In this document: positions 44,473 through 55,916 of the stretch, piece after piece
Layout: every line of letters starts with the position of its first letter
Position numbering within the stretch: the first letter of the stretch is position 1
Assembly (NCBI GenBank): GCA_030762935.1
Contig: CM060880.1
Coordinates: forward strand, 13,364,501 to 13,428,500
DNA length: 64,000 nucleotides
Direction: 5' to 3'
From: Hymenopus coronatus
Lineage: Eukaryota; Arthropoda; Insecta; Mantodea; Hymenopodidae
Notes under the pieces: generated by a model
What the model was told of the DNA's origin: nothing
The model's input: the letters and a program-made list of their open reading frames with translations, nothing else
Database searches by the model: none
Made by a program: the position numbers and the translations under genes

Positions 44473-45576
44473 CTTTCTCTCCGCCCTCTTAGTTGCGCAG
44501 TGTGAATGCCAGTAGATAACGTCCACTTTTTAAGATTCGATTATCCTCCTCTGTCCCTCTTCTACCTGAATAAATATTATAAAAATACGGAGTCGTTTGC
44601 ATGTATGCCATTATTGATAGATTGTTTGGGTGCTGGCAGCACTGGAGTAGAACACACCCAAATGTGTATATTCGTTTGATATGCTCGCCATCCTTAACTA
44701 TATGAGAATTGTATGCAGCTATCAAAGCGACAGAATTCTGTGCCAGCAATTAGTTCACTATAAATTCCCTCTATTCGCCATCTGCTACTTTGAGAAGGTT
44801 CCAAATTACCTGATTTACTATGCTATTGAGGCAGACATTGATTTACCTGGTTTCCATGGCGACCTTGGTGTTCTCACTGGTGTTCGATGCCGGGAATTTT
44901 TCTTCTGCTGAAAAGCCATAACTACCCTACAGACTCCAGGGGACATATTGCCGTGACAAAGGGCTTTGATGTCTTAAGCTTGATGCGCCCAGCTGTGCGT
45001 CGATCCATATTAGTTGCACATGCTTCTCTGGATTTTACTGTGTTAAAATATCACGTGACTTGCTCTATCCATTACTACTTTCTTTAAAGCGACGCTACTA
45101 TTCGCGTAACATTATTTTCAGTACATGTTTGCATAGTGTATCGTCTTGTATCTCTAGTCCCTAATCCGGGAGAGATCACATGTATTTTACTTTCTCTAGC
45201 ACCTAATTACAGTAAATACAGCAGACTGTTCCATCCTGGGTCCAAGTCGTAAAGCAACGAATTATTCACGACTCACAGGGGTGTGCCTGCATTATGCAAT
45301 ATAGCTGAAATTTGAGGGCAAGTTATCGTCAAGACTGAATCGGCTGTTACTATGAGAGTAAGTGTTGTGCTATGACATTCGCCCAGTGACGTATAGTCTT
45401 ATCATGCTCTCCCTCCAGACAGCTTCGGGGATTGTGGCTGCGTACGCGTGAGTACTGTGATTCAGAAATAGGGGAGAAATTGCATTTTGCCCCAACTCCC
45501 CTCCGAAATAATGTCAACAGTTCACTTGGAAATGTGTTATTACAATCACTAAATAGTAAGGATGATGATGGTGTTA
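44473..45576. other. Unassigned stretch
   Basis: Short frames on both strands at 44489-45087 have no recognisable family. A TTTTACTTTCTCTAGCACC scrap at 45185-45203 may be a worn HE1 tip. Confidence 0.35.
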
Positions 45577-45601
45577 ATAATAATAATAATAATAATAATA
45601 T
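45577..45601 (+). repeat. (AAT)n microsatellite
   Basis: About eight units. Confidence 0.85.
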
Positions 45602-45629
45602 TAAGAAACTACTTTAAAAATACGTTTCA

Positions 45630-45740
45630 CTCCGTAAAAGACGAATAGCTAGATGAATACCAAATTTGGTATTAAGTTGAGCGGCTCTCTAAGATGCGAA
45701 ATGAAAATTTGTAAGTTAACTCCCAACTCCAAATTACTCT
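45630..45740 (-). mobile_element. HE1 internal fragment
   Basis: GACGAATAGCTAGATGAATACC, AAATTTGGTATTAAGTTGAG and AACTCCCAACTCCAAATTACT: worn versions of the dyad and C-rich blocks. Confidence 0.45.
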
Positions 45741-45748
45741 GTTGAACA

Positions 45749-46000
45749 CACAATCTGATGAGCTGCTTCACATCTCTGTAACAAATTGTTGTTAAAAAGC
45801 TTACTCTTCTATCTACTCCATTATAATCGACATAAACATTAGCAGAAATTGTCCTCATTACTTGCTTCCTTGTAAGTAGGAGGTAAATAAGGAAATACAC
45901 TAGGCTAAAGCAATAGTAAACTATTTTAAAAGCTGGTTGCTCCTTGCTTGAAATTCCGTTGTTTGTATTGTCAGGAGCTGACAAAATCCCGTATGCGGGG
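45749..46000 (+). mobile_element. HE1 5' fragment
   Basis: AATCTGATGAGCTGCTTCAC, CATCTCTGTAACAAATTGTTG and GCTTCCTTGTAAGTAGGAGG, stopping at AAAATCCCGTATGCGG. Confidence 0.7.
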
Positions 46001-46759
46001 CAATAACCGTTAGCAAACAAAAGACGAGCGTGTACTAGGGGTGAGAGGCAACGGTAAAATCTCTTTTCTTGAGACTGAAAGACTTCTTGCAAGCCGCGAT
46101 TCGCGCCTCGCTTAAAGGACCTGTAATTCGAAGACTTGGCAACTGATAGGGTTGGTTTCCAACCGCAAACGCCCTAACCCCAAGCTTTAAAGAAGGCCAT
46201 AATGTTCTGGAAAACATTGCACTATCTATTTTCAGTTTTATAGTTGTCTTAGATGAAGGTGGAATTTTGGTCGTGATATTAGATATTCAATTTGGTAAAG
46301 CATAGAGATTGGTGATCCCACGGGATTTGAGTCCAGGACCTGCCGAATATGGGCAACAGAGCTATCCCGGTTGATTTTGTTGCCAGTGTCAATGTTTCAA
46401 ATCTGTACTCGGTCGAAGTTCAGACCTCGAATGTTATAGGCAGAGCTAGGAAGTTCGTACCGATTTCCATATGCAGAGTAAGAGCGCCGGGGTTGGCAAT
46501 ACCGTGCGACGCTACTTGTGCGAGCAAAGGTCAACGTAAAGTGCAACCCATTACTGCAAAACAGCTATCATTGCATAACACAGAATCACGTCGGTAGAAT
46601 GGTGCTCAAATGTGAGCAAAATTAGTTTGTTTTACAACCATGGTAAGTTTTCTAGCAGTGTACTTATTCGTGTATCTATTTAGAAACCGATGACAGTTCC
46701 AGTATACAAAGTTCCAAACTCTAGTAACAGAACAGCTTCACAGAAACATATTATTGATT
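46001..46759. other. Unassigned stretch with a tRNA-like relic
   Basis: A minus-strand tRNA-like relic lies at about 46312-46372: GATAGCTCTGTTGCCCATAT, GGACTCAAATCCCGTGGGAT. Nothing else recognised. Confidence 0.35.
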
Positions 46760-47154
46760 GCAATTTGTTCAAAAAGTTACAACTATTACACTATTACAGT
46801 CCAGAGGAATAGAGCTGACTGAATCTGTGCGGCATGTAGAAGAACTGTCTACTAATCCTCGAGCATCCTACCTCAAAAAAAAAAAAAAATAAAATAAAAA
46901 GCGTAATTGAAAGGAATGCAGGATTCAGTGTGACGTAGCACTTACAGCTGTACTTTTAGATCCCAACAAATACTATTTGCTTGGTGATACTCGTATGGAA
47001 CTGGTAAAATATTTCAAATATGTCCCGATCGCATCATGCGAAGTGAAACGAACTTTTTCACACTGTAAATCTTATTTGTCGGAACGTAGAATGAGTTTTA
47101 TTTGAAAGGTTTCAGAAGTATATTGTTTTCAGTAATACGGTTGCAGATGAGTGA
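46760..47154 (+). pseudogene. hAT-type transposase, C-terminal dimerisation region
   Basis: Three plus-strand pieces in different frames follow the order of the hAT C-terminal end. First is ITLLQSRGIELTESVRHVEE (about 46780-46850). After a poly(A) interruption comes KIKSVIERNAGFSVT (about 46885-46935). Then, from about 46932 in another frame, YFKYVPIASCEVKRTFSHCK and SYLSERRMSF (to 47100). A one-base shift then exposes FERFQKYIVFSNTVADE with a stop at 47152-47154. The family pattern is P.(T/A)S.(E/D)VERSFS..K..L...R..F...N...Y; here EVKRTFS replaces EVERSFS. There are at least two frame breaks plus the A-run, so it is inactive. The N-terminal BED finger and catalytic core are not visible upstream. 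Confidence 0.7.
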
Positions 47155-47371
47155 AGATTTAGTTTCATTCCTCTTTGGTTTTTACCTAGTAAGAGTCTTA
47201 ATATATTTAAGAAATTAATTTTATTGTTTGGATATTATTTTACATTCAATTAGTAAATATTACAATCCGTATTATCATTGTTTGGGTGTTTTCATAATGT
47301 AATATGTGAGCAAGGAAAGGAGTAACTCAGCCTGTATATATGCAACATATTGTATGTTTACTTGATAACAG
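47155..47371. other. Short spacer after the hAT remnant
   Basis: Possibly the old 3' flank of the hAT element. No terminal inverted repeat found. Confidence 0.3.
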
Positions 47372-48168
47372 GTATTTTACTTTCTCTACACGTACTATGT
47401 ACATAGTGTATAAAGAAGGCATTGCACTCCACCCAAAAATTCGATACTGAGATTTCAGCGTAAATACATATTTTAGGGTCCCCTGTAACGAAAAGAAAAC
47501 TTTTCAGAAAAAGGTCCATGGTATGTGTGTGTATCCGTGTGTCTGTGAACACGATAACTCAAAAACGAAAAGTCTCTAAAATACCAAACTACCCTTTACA
47601 TAGAACTTTTTTCGAAAACTTTTATTTTCTCAAAAATGGCTCTAACGATTTTGATTGAAATATATATTGAAGATATTTTCCTGACAAATAAAAGGTATAT
47701 CTTGAATTTTCTGGGAATAGCTTCTGAAGACTACTTTATTCTGGATGAATTTTACAGAATCTTGTATAAGTGCTAAACCTAAAGAGATGGACAAAAACTT
47801 AGCACACAAATAAATGTAGAGTACTTTAAAACACACAATTTATGTTGTATACTTTTTTTCGTGGAGCTGATCGTTTTTGAGATATTCCCTGTTTTTGGTT
47901 TCAGCTTTGAAAAACTTAAACTTTTCTCATACAGGAATTTGTCAACTCCTGTCCATTCAAACAAAGAAATTCAGTCACATAACAACCAGCTTTTGGCTAT
48001 CACTTTAACCTATGATACTTCCTTATTTCGCTTCTACTTACAAGGAAGCAAGTAATAAGACTATTTCTGCTAATTTTTTTTAAAGTAAGTAGAACCATAA
48101 GCTTTTTAACAATAATTTGTTTCAGAGGTGTAGAGAAACTCATGTGAATGGAATACATTAGATTTTTT
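47372..48168 (-). mobile_element. HE1 element with internal deletion
   Basis: A consensus-like palindrome (CTCTACACGTACTATGTACA). The stretch between AAAATACCAAACT and ACCCTTTACATAG, that is the second dyad arm and the C-run, is deleted. The 5' end is GTGTAGAGAAACTCATGTGA with ACATTAGATTTTTT. Confidence 0.85.
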
Positions 48169-48802
48169 ACCTCTCTACCGTACATTCTTATCTATGATTT
48201 ATTTTGAGTTAGCGAGAATGTCGGTCGTAACCTGTATAACGGGATGTCGAACAGTACGAACTCCCTAGCTCTAGTTATAATTTATTTACTTGAAATAGCA
48301 GTGCGACTGAATTCCGCCATTAGCAATGCAGGTATCAACGTTGATATTTACAGCAACATATCCATCGCGTATGTGTTACTGAGCTGGAGCACTTTCTCTC
48401 GGCTTTTCAAAAGGCTTATGTGCAAGGCGCCGACTCATTTGCATCCTCATTAATTCGTATCATGCGCCTGCGACACTGAACCGCGCTCGCTCCATACGCC
48501 TTGCCGACTTAAGGGCGCATATACGCCCACTGGGCTATTTATTGCACTGTACCAAGCATTCTTCATCGCAGAATTAAATTGGAAACCGGCCACTTGGTGT
48601 GGAGCTCTCTACTGGCTATTTCACATTTTAATAAACGTACCACTGCAAACTTACCATATCCAGCCAGAAGAGCGGATGGGAATATTCACACCTGAAATAA
48701 TCTCACCGTAGATTCCGGTGGATCAGAGTAAATAAACAACATGCTCGGAATGCATTATCAGCTTTTCGCCCCAGGGGCTGTAACTTACAACAGCGAGTAA
48801 AT
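48169..48802. other. Unassigned stretch
   Basis: GC-richer than average around 48410-48540. A 69-codon frame at 48244-48453 has no family features. Confidence 0.35.
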
Positions 48803-48890
48803 ATTTTACTTTATATACCACGTAGAGTAAGTATTCGGTGTTAGGAGCACTGGAAATGTATGTTTTTAGGTAGCCTGAATTAAAAACAAA
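48803..48890 (-). mobile_element. HE1 3' fragment
   Basis: ATTTTACTTTATATACCACG, CACTGGAAATGTATGTTTTTA and CCTGAATTAAAAACAAA: the palindrome end only, before a plus-strand copy. Confidence 0.5.
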
Positions 48891-49620
48891 TCTAGTGTGG
48901 TCAATTCACTTGACTTTCTCTACATCTCTGCAATACATTATTGTTGAAAAGCTTATACTTCTATTTACTTCATGCTAATCGAGAAAAAATTAGCAGTAAT
49001 ATTCTTATTACTTGCTTCCTTGTAAGTAGAAGCGAAATAAGGGAGCACCTTAGGCTAAAGTGACAGTTAAAAATCTGGTTGCTATGTGACTGAAGTACCG
49101 TTGTTTGTATAGACAGGAGTTGACAAATTTCTGTGTGAGAAAGGTATAAGTATTTCAAAGCTGAAGCTAATAACAAGAAATATCTAAAAAACGATCAACT
49201 CCAAGGTAAAAAAAAAATGTATATAACATAAATTGTGTGTTTCAACGAGATCTACATTTTTTTTTTTTTTTTTTTTTTTAGCAAGTTTTTGTCTATCACT
49301 TACGGTTTGCCACTTACGCAAAATTCAGTAAAAATCATCCAGATAAAGAGGTCTTTAGAACCTCTTCACATAAAATTCAAGATGTACAATTTATTTTTCG
49401 TGTAAATATATTTAATATACGGTGTTTTAATAAAAATCGTTAGATCCATTTTTGAGAAAATAAAACTTTTCGAAATTTTTCGCATGTAAAGGGTAGTTTG
49501 GGGTGGGGGGATTTTCTTGAAAATCTTCGTTTCGCATCCTTGGAAGATGCTAAACAATATATACTAAGTTTGGTATTTTGTCGGTTTTTCGTTTTTGAGT
49601 TACCGTGTTCACGGACGGAC

Positions 49621-49658
<38 letters not shown>

Positions 49659-49834
49659 AAACACATACACACACGCGCGGATCTTTATCTAATTTTTTTT
49701 TTTTTTTTTTTTTGGCGATACAGGGGACACTATAACGTATATTTCCGGGTGAAATCTCGGTATGAATTTTTGGTCAGAATGCAGTACCCTCTCTACGCAC
49801 TATATACATAGCACGTGTAGAGAAAGTAAAAATA
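48891..49834 (+). mobile_element. HE1 element, full length with T-run and (CA)n expansions
   Basis: The start is AATCTAGTGTGGTCAATTCA and the close GTGTAGAGAAAGTAAAAATA. It holds a run of about 20 T at 49256-49279, mixed CA repeats at 49624-49676 and a second T-run at 49691-49714. It is therefore the longest copy after the SINE-interrupted ones. Confidence 0.85.
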
Positions 49835-50768
49835 GAAAAAAGTCCATATGGGTGTTGATGTGATTTGGTAAAATTCAAAAACGAAAAGTAGATTACATAG
49901 CAAATTGTATACCAAATTGTATATCTTAAGTTCCGCATCTTCCAAGTATGCAACACGAAATTTTTAAGAAATTCCCCTCGCCTCTAACTACTTTTCATTG
50001 AACATGTTACGAACATTTGATTCTCTCAAAAATGGCTCTTAATGATTTTGATTAAAATAACATATTACTTAAGATAGTTTTGGACACATGTGATGCAATC
50101 TTTAATTTTCTGGGAATAGCCTATGAAGACCTATAGTGCGGAAGACTTTTTATAGCAGGTAAACCTTAAGCCAGCTTAAACATTACTACACAAATAACGT
50201 GGAGCTCATTAAGCACAGAAACTGTGTCAAACAAATCTCTTTTTTTTTTTTTATGTTGAGTAATCCGTTTCCTTTATATTCCTGGGCAATCGTTAAGTTC
50301 CAAAACTTATACTTTCTCAGACGGAAGTTGTGCTTCAAAGATACCTGAAAATTAAAGCCATCACATAGCGAACAACTCTTATACTGCTCGATTTGTAATT
50401 TAATGTCTTTTAACCTGGTAACTCATGTCCGATGATAAATAACCGGTGGAATGGTACTCAAATGAGCTCACAGTCCATGGAGCTTAAATTTACTCGAACT
50501 CGTCTTCTCAGGATAAAGAAACCCTTCAAAAAACCTTATCCGTTTATTTCACCCTAATCGAGATTTGACCTCTTAAAATGAGACTCACGCTACCCCACAC
50601 AGCAGAGGTGGGCTTAAACGATTTGGCTATTGCTTTAGTCTAGTACATGTCCTTATTTTCCATTTAGTGCTAATGCTTATCTTGATCAGCGTCAAGTAAA
50701 TAGAAGAATAATCTTTTGAAATAGTTTGTTGAGGAACAGTTAGTTGTGAATAGAACACATAAGGTTTG
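49835..50768 (-). mobile_element. HE1 element interrupted by another repeat
   Basis: HE1 blocks run 49835-50390 (AAGTCCATATGGGTG, AAAAACGAAAAGTAGATTAC, to CATCACATAGCGAACAACTC) and resume 50618-50768 (ACGATTTGGCTATTGCTTTAG to GAATAGAACACATAAGG). The gap holds the repeat entered separately. The palindrome end is missing. Confidence 0.7.
50391..50617 (+). repeat. Repeat inserted in HE1, related to SINE-C flanks
   Basis: TTTAATGTCTTTTAACCTGG, AACCGGTGGAATGGTACTC, GGAGCTTAAATTTACTCGAA and ATGAGACTCACGCTACCCC match the sequence on both sides of the SINE-C at 39170-39325. This copy lacks the tRNA-like centre. It is therefore the simple form of the repeat into which the SINE-C head was added, or a deleted derivative. 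Confidence 0.6.
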
Positions 50769-51885
50769 TATTTTGTCTGCCTTTTATGGCGTAATACATG
50801 TGTAGAGAAAGTATGGTAGCCCATACAAACATTCGATAGCGGAAATGAATATTTGGAGCTTTGCAAAACTCAGAAAAGGCATTTTAAATGTACCTACGCA
50901 TAAGAGAGAATAGTAAATGTGGGGAATATAAATTGGGGTTTTCAACACTGTTGCTAACGCTATTGCGCCTGGAAGAATTCGAAGGGCGGTCAGATCTGTT
51001 GGTGGCAGGTGCCCCTAACGTTTCCAGTTTGAACATCCCCCGCCCCGCCATCTCAGGTACAGGTTCGATAGGTCACGTGCCAGCGAAGAAACGGTTCATT
51101 CTTCAAAGCCCATATGCCACAAAGCACCGTCCACCCCTCGTAATCCCAACAAGATTAAACCAAATTCGTGGTAGAATGTAATCAATTCCAACATTGGCCT
51201 ACCGCTCTGGTAAAACCACGAAAAGAGAGAATGGTTGGTCCATCGGGATTTGAATTAAGGATTACGCGATTGAGAGCTTCAGTCGCTACCGCCTTAGTCA
51301 TCCCGATCGCTGGATAAATATTTAAGCATGCAAGAGAAATTACTGCTAAATTGTTATTTTTGTAAGAAATATATTCTAGCCACCTTGTTGGTGCGCGGGT
51401 AGTGTGTGCCTCACATTCAAGAGGTCCCGAGTTTGAATCAAGGTTAGGGTGATTTATCGGGATAAAAATTTATCCTGAGATGATAAATTTTGGGTAAATA
51501 TAAATCCCATGGTTCCAAGGTACGTTTGAGTATCATTTTATGTTACGTTCATCGTCCGATAGGACCTATAAAATGACAAGAGGAAACCTGCGCGTACGTG
51601 TAAAGAAACAGCTGATGGTGGTGTTACTCATTGAACTGTTATAACATGATCACATCCATACATTCAGTCTCTGAGGAGAGTAGGGAATGATGCTAATTGA
51701 AGAAAAATCCTCTGCTCCCGTCAAAATTCTCACCAGTGACTTCCGGGTTGAGCTTACTACTTCAGTTTTGTATAATGCCGCATAACCTAGAAATAGTAAC
51801 AGCTAGACAAGTACAATGTAAATATAATTATCGCATAAATAAAGTTCTTGCTTATTTCCGAGATATACGTTACCTTTATTTGGAA
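50769..51885. repeat. Repeat D copy 2 and two tRNA-like SINE heads
   Basis: Repeat D lies at about 50990-51240 (CCCCTAACGTTTCCAG, CCATATGCCACAAAGCACC). A minus-strand head lies at 51240-51305: GGGATGACTAAGGCGGTAGC (A-box region), TTAATTCAAATCCCGATGG (B-box region). A plus-strand head lies at 51378-51450: TGTTGGTGCGCGGGTAGTG, CCGAGTTTGAATCAAGG, with a body containing GATAAATTTTGGGTAAATAT. The 97-codon frame at 50888-51181 reads through repeat D and is not credited. Confidence 0.5.
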
Positions 51886-52422
51886 CTTTTTAATGCTCTA
51901 ACGATTTTGAATAAAATACTTTATGTTTAAGATACTTTTATGACAAACGAAATGTATATCTTAAGTTTTCTGGGAATAGCCTCTGAAGTTCTATTAAATC
52001 TGAATGACTTTTATGTAACTGACAAACCGTAAAAGATATACAAAAACTTACTACATAAAACATGCACCTAGATCTCATTGAAACACACAATTCATGTCAT
52101 ACATTTTTTTTATTGTAGAGTTTTTGGGATATTCCGGATTAATGGTTTCAATTTTAGCCACTTAAACTTTTTTAAAACGGGAAAACATCTTTCTTCTCGT
52201 TTCTCGTTTGTTTATCCCTTCAAGCAAAGAGATTGGAATTTCAATTGTTTCACATAGCGATCGGCTTTTATAGGAGAAGACTATCGCTTTAGACCGTGCA
52301 TTTTCTTATTTCCCTGCTACTTACAGGGGAGCTAGTGTAGATAACGATTACTCTTTTGAATAAAAGGTTTGTTTACCGAACAACTAGAGGACATCATGTG
52401 AATGGAACACATTAGATTTTTC
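51886..52422 (-). mobile_element. HE1 5' half
   Basis: It starts in TGCTCTAACGATTTTGAATA, lacks the palindrome half, and ends CAACTAGAGGACATCATGTG with CACATTAGATTTTT directly against a further 5' fragment. Confidence 0.75.
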
Positions 52423-52568
52423 CCTTCTACTTACAACAGCCAAGTAATAAGGACAATTTTGCTGATGTTTATCTCGATTAGCATGAAATATATTGAAGAA
52501 TAAGCTTTTTAACAATAATTTGTTACAGAGATTTAGAGAAAGTTATGGAATGGAACACATCAGATGTA
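52423..52568 (-). mobile_element. HE1 5' fragment, tandem
   Basis: CCCTTCTACTTACAACAGCC to GATTTAGAGAAAGTTATGG and CACATCAGATG. It repeats the last 145 bp of the element immediately after the previous copy. Confidence 0.75.
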
Positions 52569-52659
52569 TCAAATAATTGTAGCCTCAGGCTCCTCTTATG
52601 AAGTTTTTTCTGTAAATATGTAATTCGATTTATTTGCAGTAGGTACAAAATTGGATACA

Positions 52660-52860
52660 AAATTGTTGAAAATCTTCGTGTCACATTCTTGGAAGATGCG
52701 GATCTTAGATATTAAGTTTGGTATCTAACCGACTTTTCGTTTTTGAGTGAACTTATGTTTTTCACCGAAATGACGTTTGACGTGTATTTCAAGAGGAAAC
52801 TTGAATTTTTGGATCTAAAGCAATACCTATGTACTGTGTACGAAGTAGGCAAAGTAACAC
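52660..52860 (+). mobile_element. HE1 3' fragment
   Basis: TTGAAAATCTTCGTGTCACA, the half dyad, a deleted CA tract and a decayed palindrome ending GTAGGCAAAGTAACAC. Confidence 0.5.
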
Positions 52861-53044
52861 TTTGCTAAAGAATGATATAAGATCACGCGAATGCAACATT
52901 TATTTTAGTAATAGAATATTTTCGACCAGTTTCATCCCAAAGAAGAATCCATGCTTTATTGTTGGGATAAAATGGGCATAATCATATGCTCGCTAACCAG
53001 GAGAATTAAATTTTTATAAGGTCATCAGAGTTTTCCAGTTTTAA

Positions 53045-53225
53045 TGATATCTTTGTAGACCAAAATATATTGTCACGTGTTAATGATGGGTCTCTCACCA
53101 AGCGCGTGGTGAGTTCAATCCCTGAGAACCTCAAATGGGATTTGTAATGGACAAAGCGGCGCCTGGGCAGGGTTTCCCAGGGTTCTCCGGTTTCCCCTTC
53201 CATTCATGCCATTACCTGTTTCGTA
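53045..53225 (+). repeat. SINE-C, body and partial head
   Basis: AAGCGCGTGGTGAGTTCAATCC (B-box region) is followed by the body GTAATGGACAAAGCGGCGCC, GGGTTTCCCAGGGTTCTCC and CATTCATGCCATTACC. The A-box half is degenerate. Confidence 0.6.
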
Positions 53226-54180
53226 TCTTCTCCTTCCACTGTCTCTAAGACTGATCAAACATTATGAACGAATTACTTCATTTAAACGATCTGTATTTCC
53301 TGAACGAACCACCTCATTGGAACTACTCAAAAAGAGTGTGAATGATTGAAGTAGTTCTCTTGATAGGAGTGAAGTATTTGTAACTAAGTACGATTTGAGA
53401 ACATTAGTGATGTTCAGTGAAGTCTGTAACGGGTTAAGATAAACGCTAATGAACGCTCCCCTTGTAAGGTCGTTTAAACGATGTTGGAGCTTCTTTGATG
53501 TCATAAAGAGGCACAAGGACATTAGCGGTTGCCGTAATCCCTCGCTGCCATAAACCACCCCTTGCTAAAAGCGCTCCGTTTAGTGAGGGATGGCAACTTA
53601 CATTAAAGTGGATCAGTTTATTGACATGTCCTTACTTCATTGCTCGGTGTAACCCTCGGTGTGTGACATCCTTGAAAATAGCAGATACATTACGTTCATA
53701 TTACTTTCTGTATGCACTCCTCTTACAAAAGCTGCTTCATACCAAGCTGCAGAAATAGTTTCATATACATTTCATTGCAACTACAAGAAGGTACAGGAGG
53801 CAGAATCAATAGTTACATGTTTAAAAGCGTGTTGATTTATCTGGCTTTGAAACTCCATACTCCTATCACCAGGGGCTCAAACCCGACCCAGACCGATGAT
53901 CTTTAAGGGTGCTTAAAAGCGACAGCACCATGTTAGTAGATTTACTGGCATATTAAAGAACTCTTGGGGATGCAATTCCGGCACACCGGTGGAGCTGATA
54001 TGATCCTGGTACTTGACAGCGTCATTAACAAATGAAATATTTATTTTATTTCCTTCTATGACCACCAGAACCAAACCAATACTGTCACAGTACCTGCTTA
54101 TAAAAATGTAAAGTATTTACAAAGTAAAACAGTATGCACTTACATTTATATTATTCCGTTATTTGAAGTTTTTAATTGAA
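53226..54180. other. Unassigned stretch
   Basis: Short frames only (98 codons minus, 64 codons plus), with no family features. GGGGCTCAAACCCGACC at 53871 resembles a B box but has no partner. Confidence 0.35.
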
Positions 54181-54745
54181 TTTTTACTTTTTCTACCAAT
54201 GAACAATGAATATCGTAGGAAGAGAAGGTATTGTATTCTACTTAACAATTCGATACAGAGGTTTCAGAGGAAATATATGTTTTGAATTCACCTGAATTAA
54301 ATGATTTTTAGAAAAGGTCAGTGTGTGTAAGTGCGTGCGTGCGTGCTTGAGTGAGTGAGTGCATGAACAGCATAGCTCAAAAACGAATTTTAAATTTTCT
54401 GGGAATAGCCTCTGAAGTCCTGTTCATTTTGATTTACTGTATAACTGGTAAATAAGACATGTTAACCATTTCCTAGTTATTCCTAGGTATTGGTTTCAAT
54501 ATAAAAACACTTATACATTTCTCAAATGGAAAATTGTTATCCGCTTTTTCTTTCTCCTGGCCAAAACTAAAGAACAGAATGTCAGTGCATCACATAGCAA
54601 ATTTGATAGTGTATTGTCTTATTCCTGCGCATCTACAAGGAAGTACGCAATAATAATACTTCTGTAAAAGTTATTAGATAGAAAAATAGCTTATTGCAGA
54701 AAAGGTAGATAAAGTCATGTGAATTTAGCTTATCATATTTTGTAA
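54181..54745 (-). mobile_element. HE1 element with central deletion
   Basis: From TTTTTACTTTTTCTACCAATG to AGGTAGATAAAGTCATGTGA. At 54378 AAAAACGAATTTTAAATTTTC joins the early and late body directly, dropping about 230 bp. GTGCGTGCGTGCGTGC marks the microsatellite site. Confidence 0.75.
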
Positions 54746-54769
54746 AATAAAGTCACATGCACATACACA

Positions 54770-54771
<2 letters not shown>

Positions 54772-54803
<32 letters not shown>

Positions 54804-54806
54804 GTG

Positions 54807-54842
<36 letters not shown>
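54772..54842 (+). repeat. (TA)n and (GA)n microsatellites
   Basis: An alternating TA run (54774-54800) and a (GA)n run (54810-54838) followed by G-runs. Confidence 0.9.
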
Positions 54843-54845
<3 letters not shown>

Positions 54846-54889
54846 TGGGGAATGGTTAAAGTCCAAAAGTAATCCATTGCTCGTCATTT

Positions 54890-55695
54890 GTATGATTTTA
54901 GAGGATCTACATTTTTATATTGATAGCAAATATTCGATTGCGTTTATCCTGTGTTCAGAGTGCAGAGTACTTTATAGACTATTCACAGAATTCAAGACAT
55001 AGCTACATTTTATTTCACATGTAAATATGTCAAATGTGTGGTATGTTAATAACAATCGTTACAGCCATTTTACGAAATTAAATATAAACACACACAAACA
55101 CTCACTCACACACAAACACACACACATCCCATCTCGTCCATATACGCAGCGTTTTCGGTAGGAGGAATTTACTGAAGATGTTCATGCCGCATCTTTGAAA
55201 TATACTGAATTTGAATACAAGTTTTTTTTTCCCCCCTCACAGGCATAAATATGGACTTATTTTTGTCAAGAGGTCTTAAAGCGTGTTTTTCCGGTAAAAT
55301 GGAAGTAGAGGTTTTATTTATGGACGCTCTTTTAACTGTTGTGGTTCTCAGCGTACCATTCTATATTGGGCATGAAATACTGCTTAATTTTGCTCAGAGG
55401 TCTCTTTATCAGACCTGAGGTTCTTTTACGTTCCGTAAATCTGCGACAGGGGACCAACGGTTTTTCTTCCCTTCCGAGGGAAGGCATGCTAAGAATTTTA
55501 ACGCCCGAAATAAGTCCATCGTTCCATGCCCGGTTTGAACCCGCGATCTTGATTATATGAGGCTAGTATGGCAACCACTACACCACGGAGGGTGACTGTA
55601 TTTCCGGTGAAATCTTGGTATCGCGTTTTGGATGGAGTGCAATATTTCCTGTAGCTACTAGGTATGTGATAACAGATAATGTAGAAATAATCGCA
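54890..55695 (+). mobile_element. HE1 element interrupted by SINE-B
   Basis: Left part 54890-55300: GAGGATCTACATTTTTATA, the ATTCACAGAATTCAAGAC block, CA tract 55088-55127, to GTGTTTTTCCGGTAAAAT. Right part 55600-55695: ATTTCCGGTGAAATCTTGG and a worn palindrome ending ATAATGTAGAAATAATCG. The overlap at the break is the SINE target duplication. Confidence 0.75.
55301..55599 (-). repeat. SINE-B nested in HE1, with target-site duplication
   Basis: It is complete from the CACCACGGAGGG head (55582-55593) to the GTTTTATTTATGGACGC tail. It is flanked by TTTTCCGGTAAAAT (55287-55300) and ATTTCCGGTGAAAT (55600-55613), a 14-bp duplication with two mismatches. That length is typical of LINE-driven insertion, so SINE-B is a true retroposon that moved after this HE1 copy was in place. 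Confidence 0.8.
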
Positions 55696-55916
55696 AAGTT
55701 TGAAGCGTATCCATGGGATGACATGGTTGAAACAGTCTCAGAACATGCAACATGAAGAATTTAAACAAATTGTTAAAGCTAAGAAAAATTTGACAAACTT
55801 ATTTTTTAACGACCCCTTAATTTTTTTTAAAACAAAATTATAATCCTAGGAACAGGATTTACGAGCCATTCACAGATAGTTCGGGAAGTACCTTTAATGT
55901 ATCACATTATCTCATT

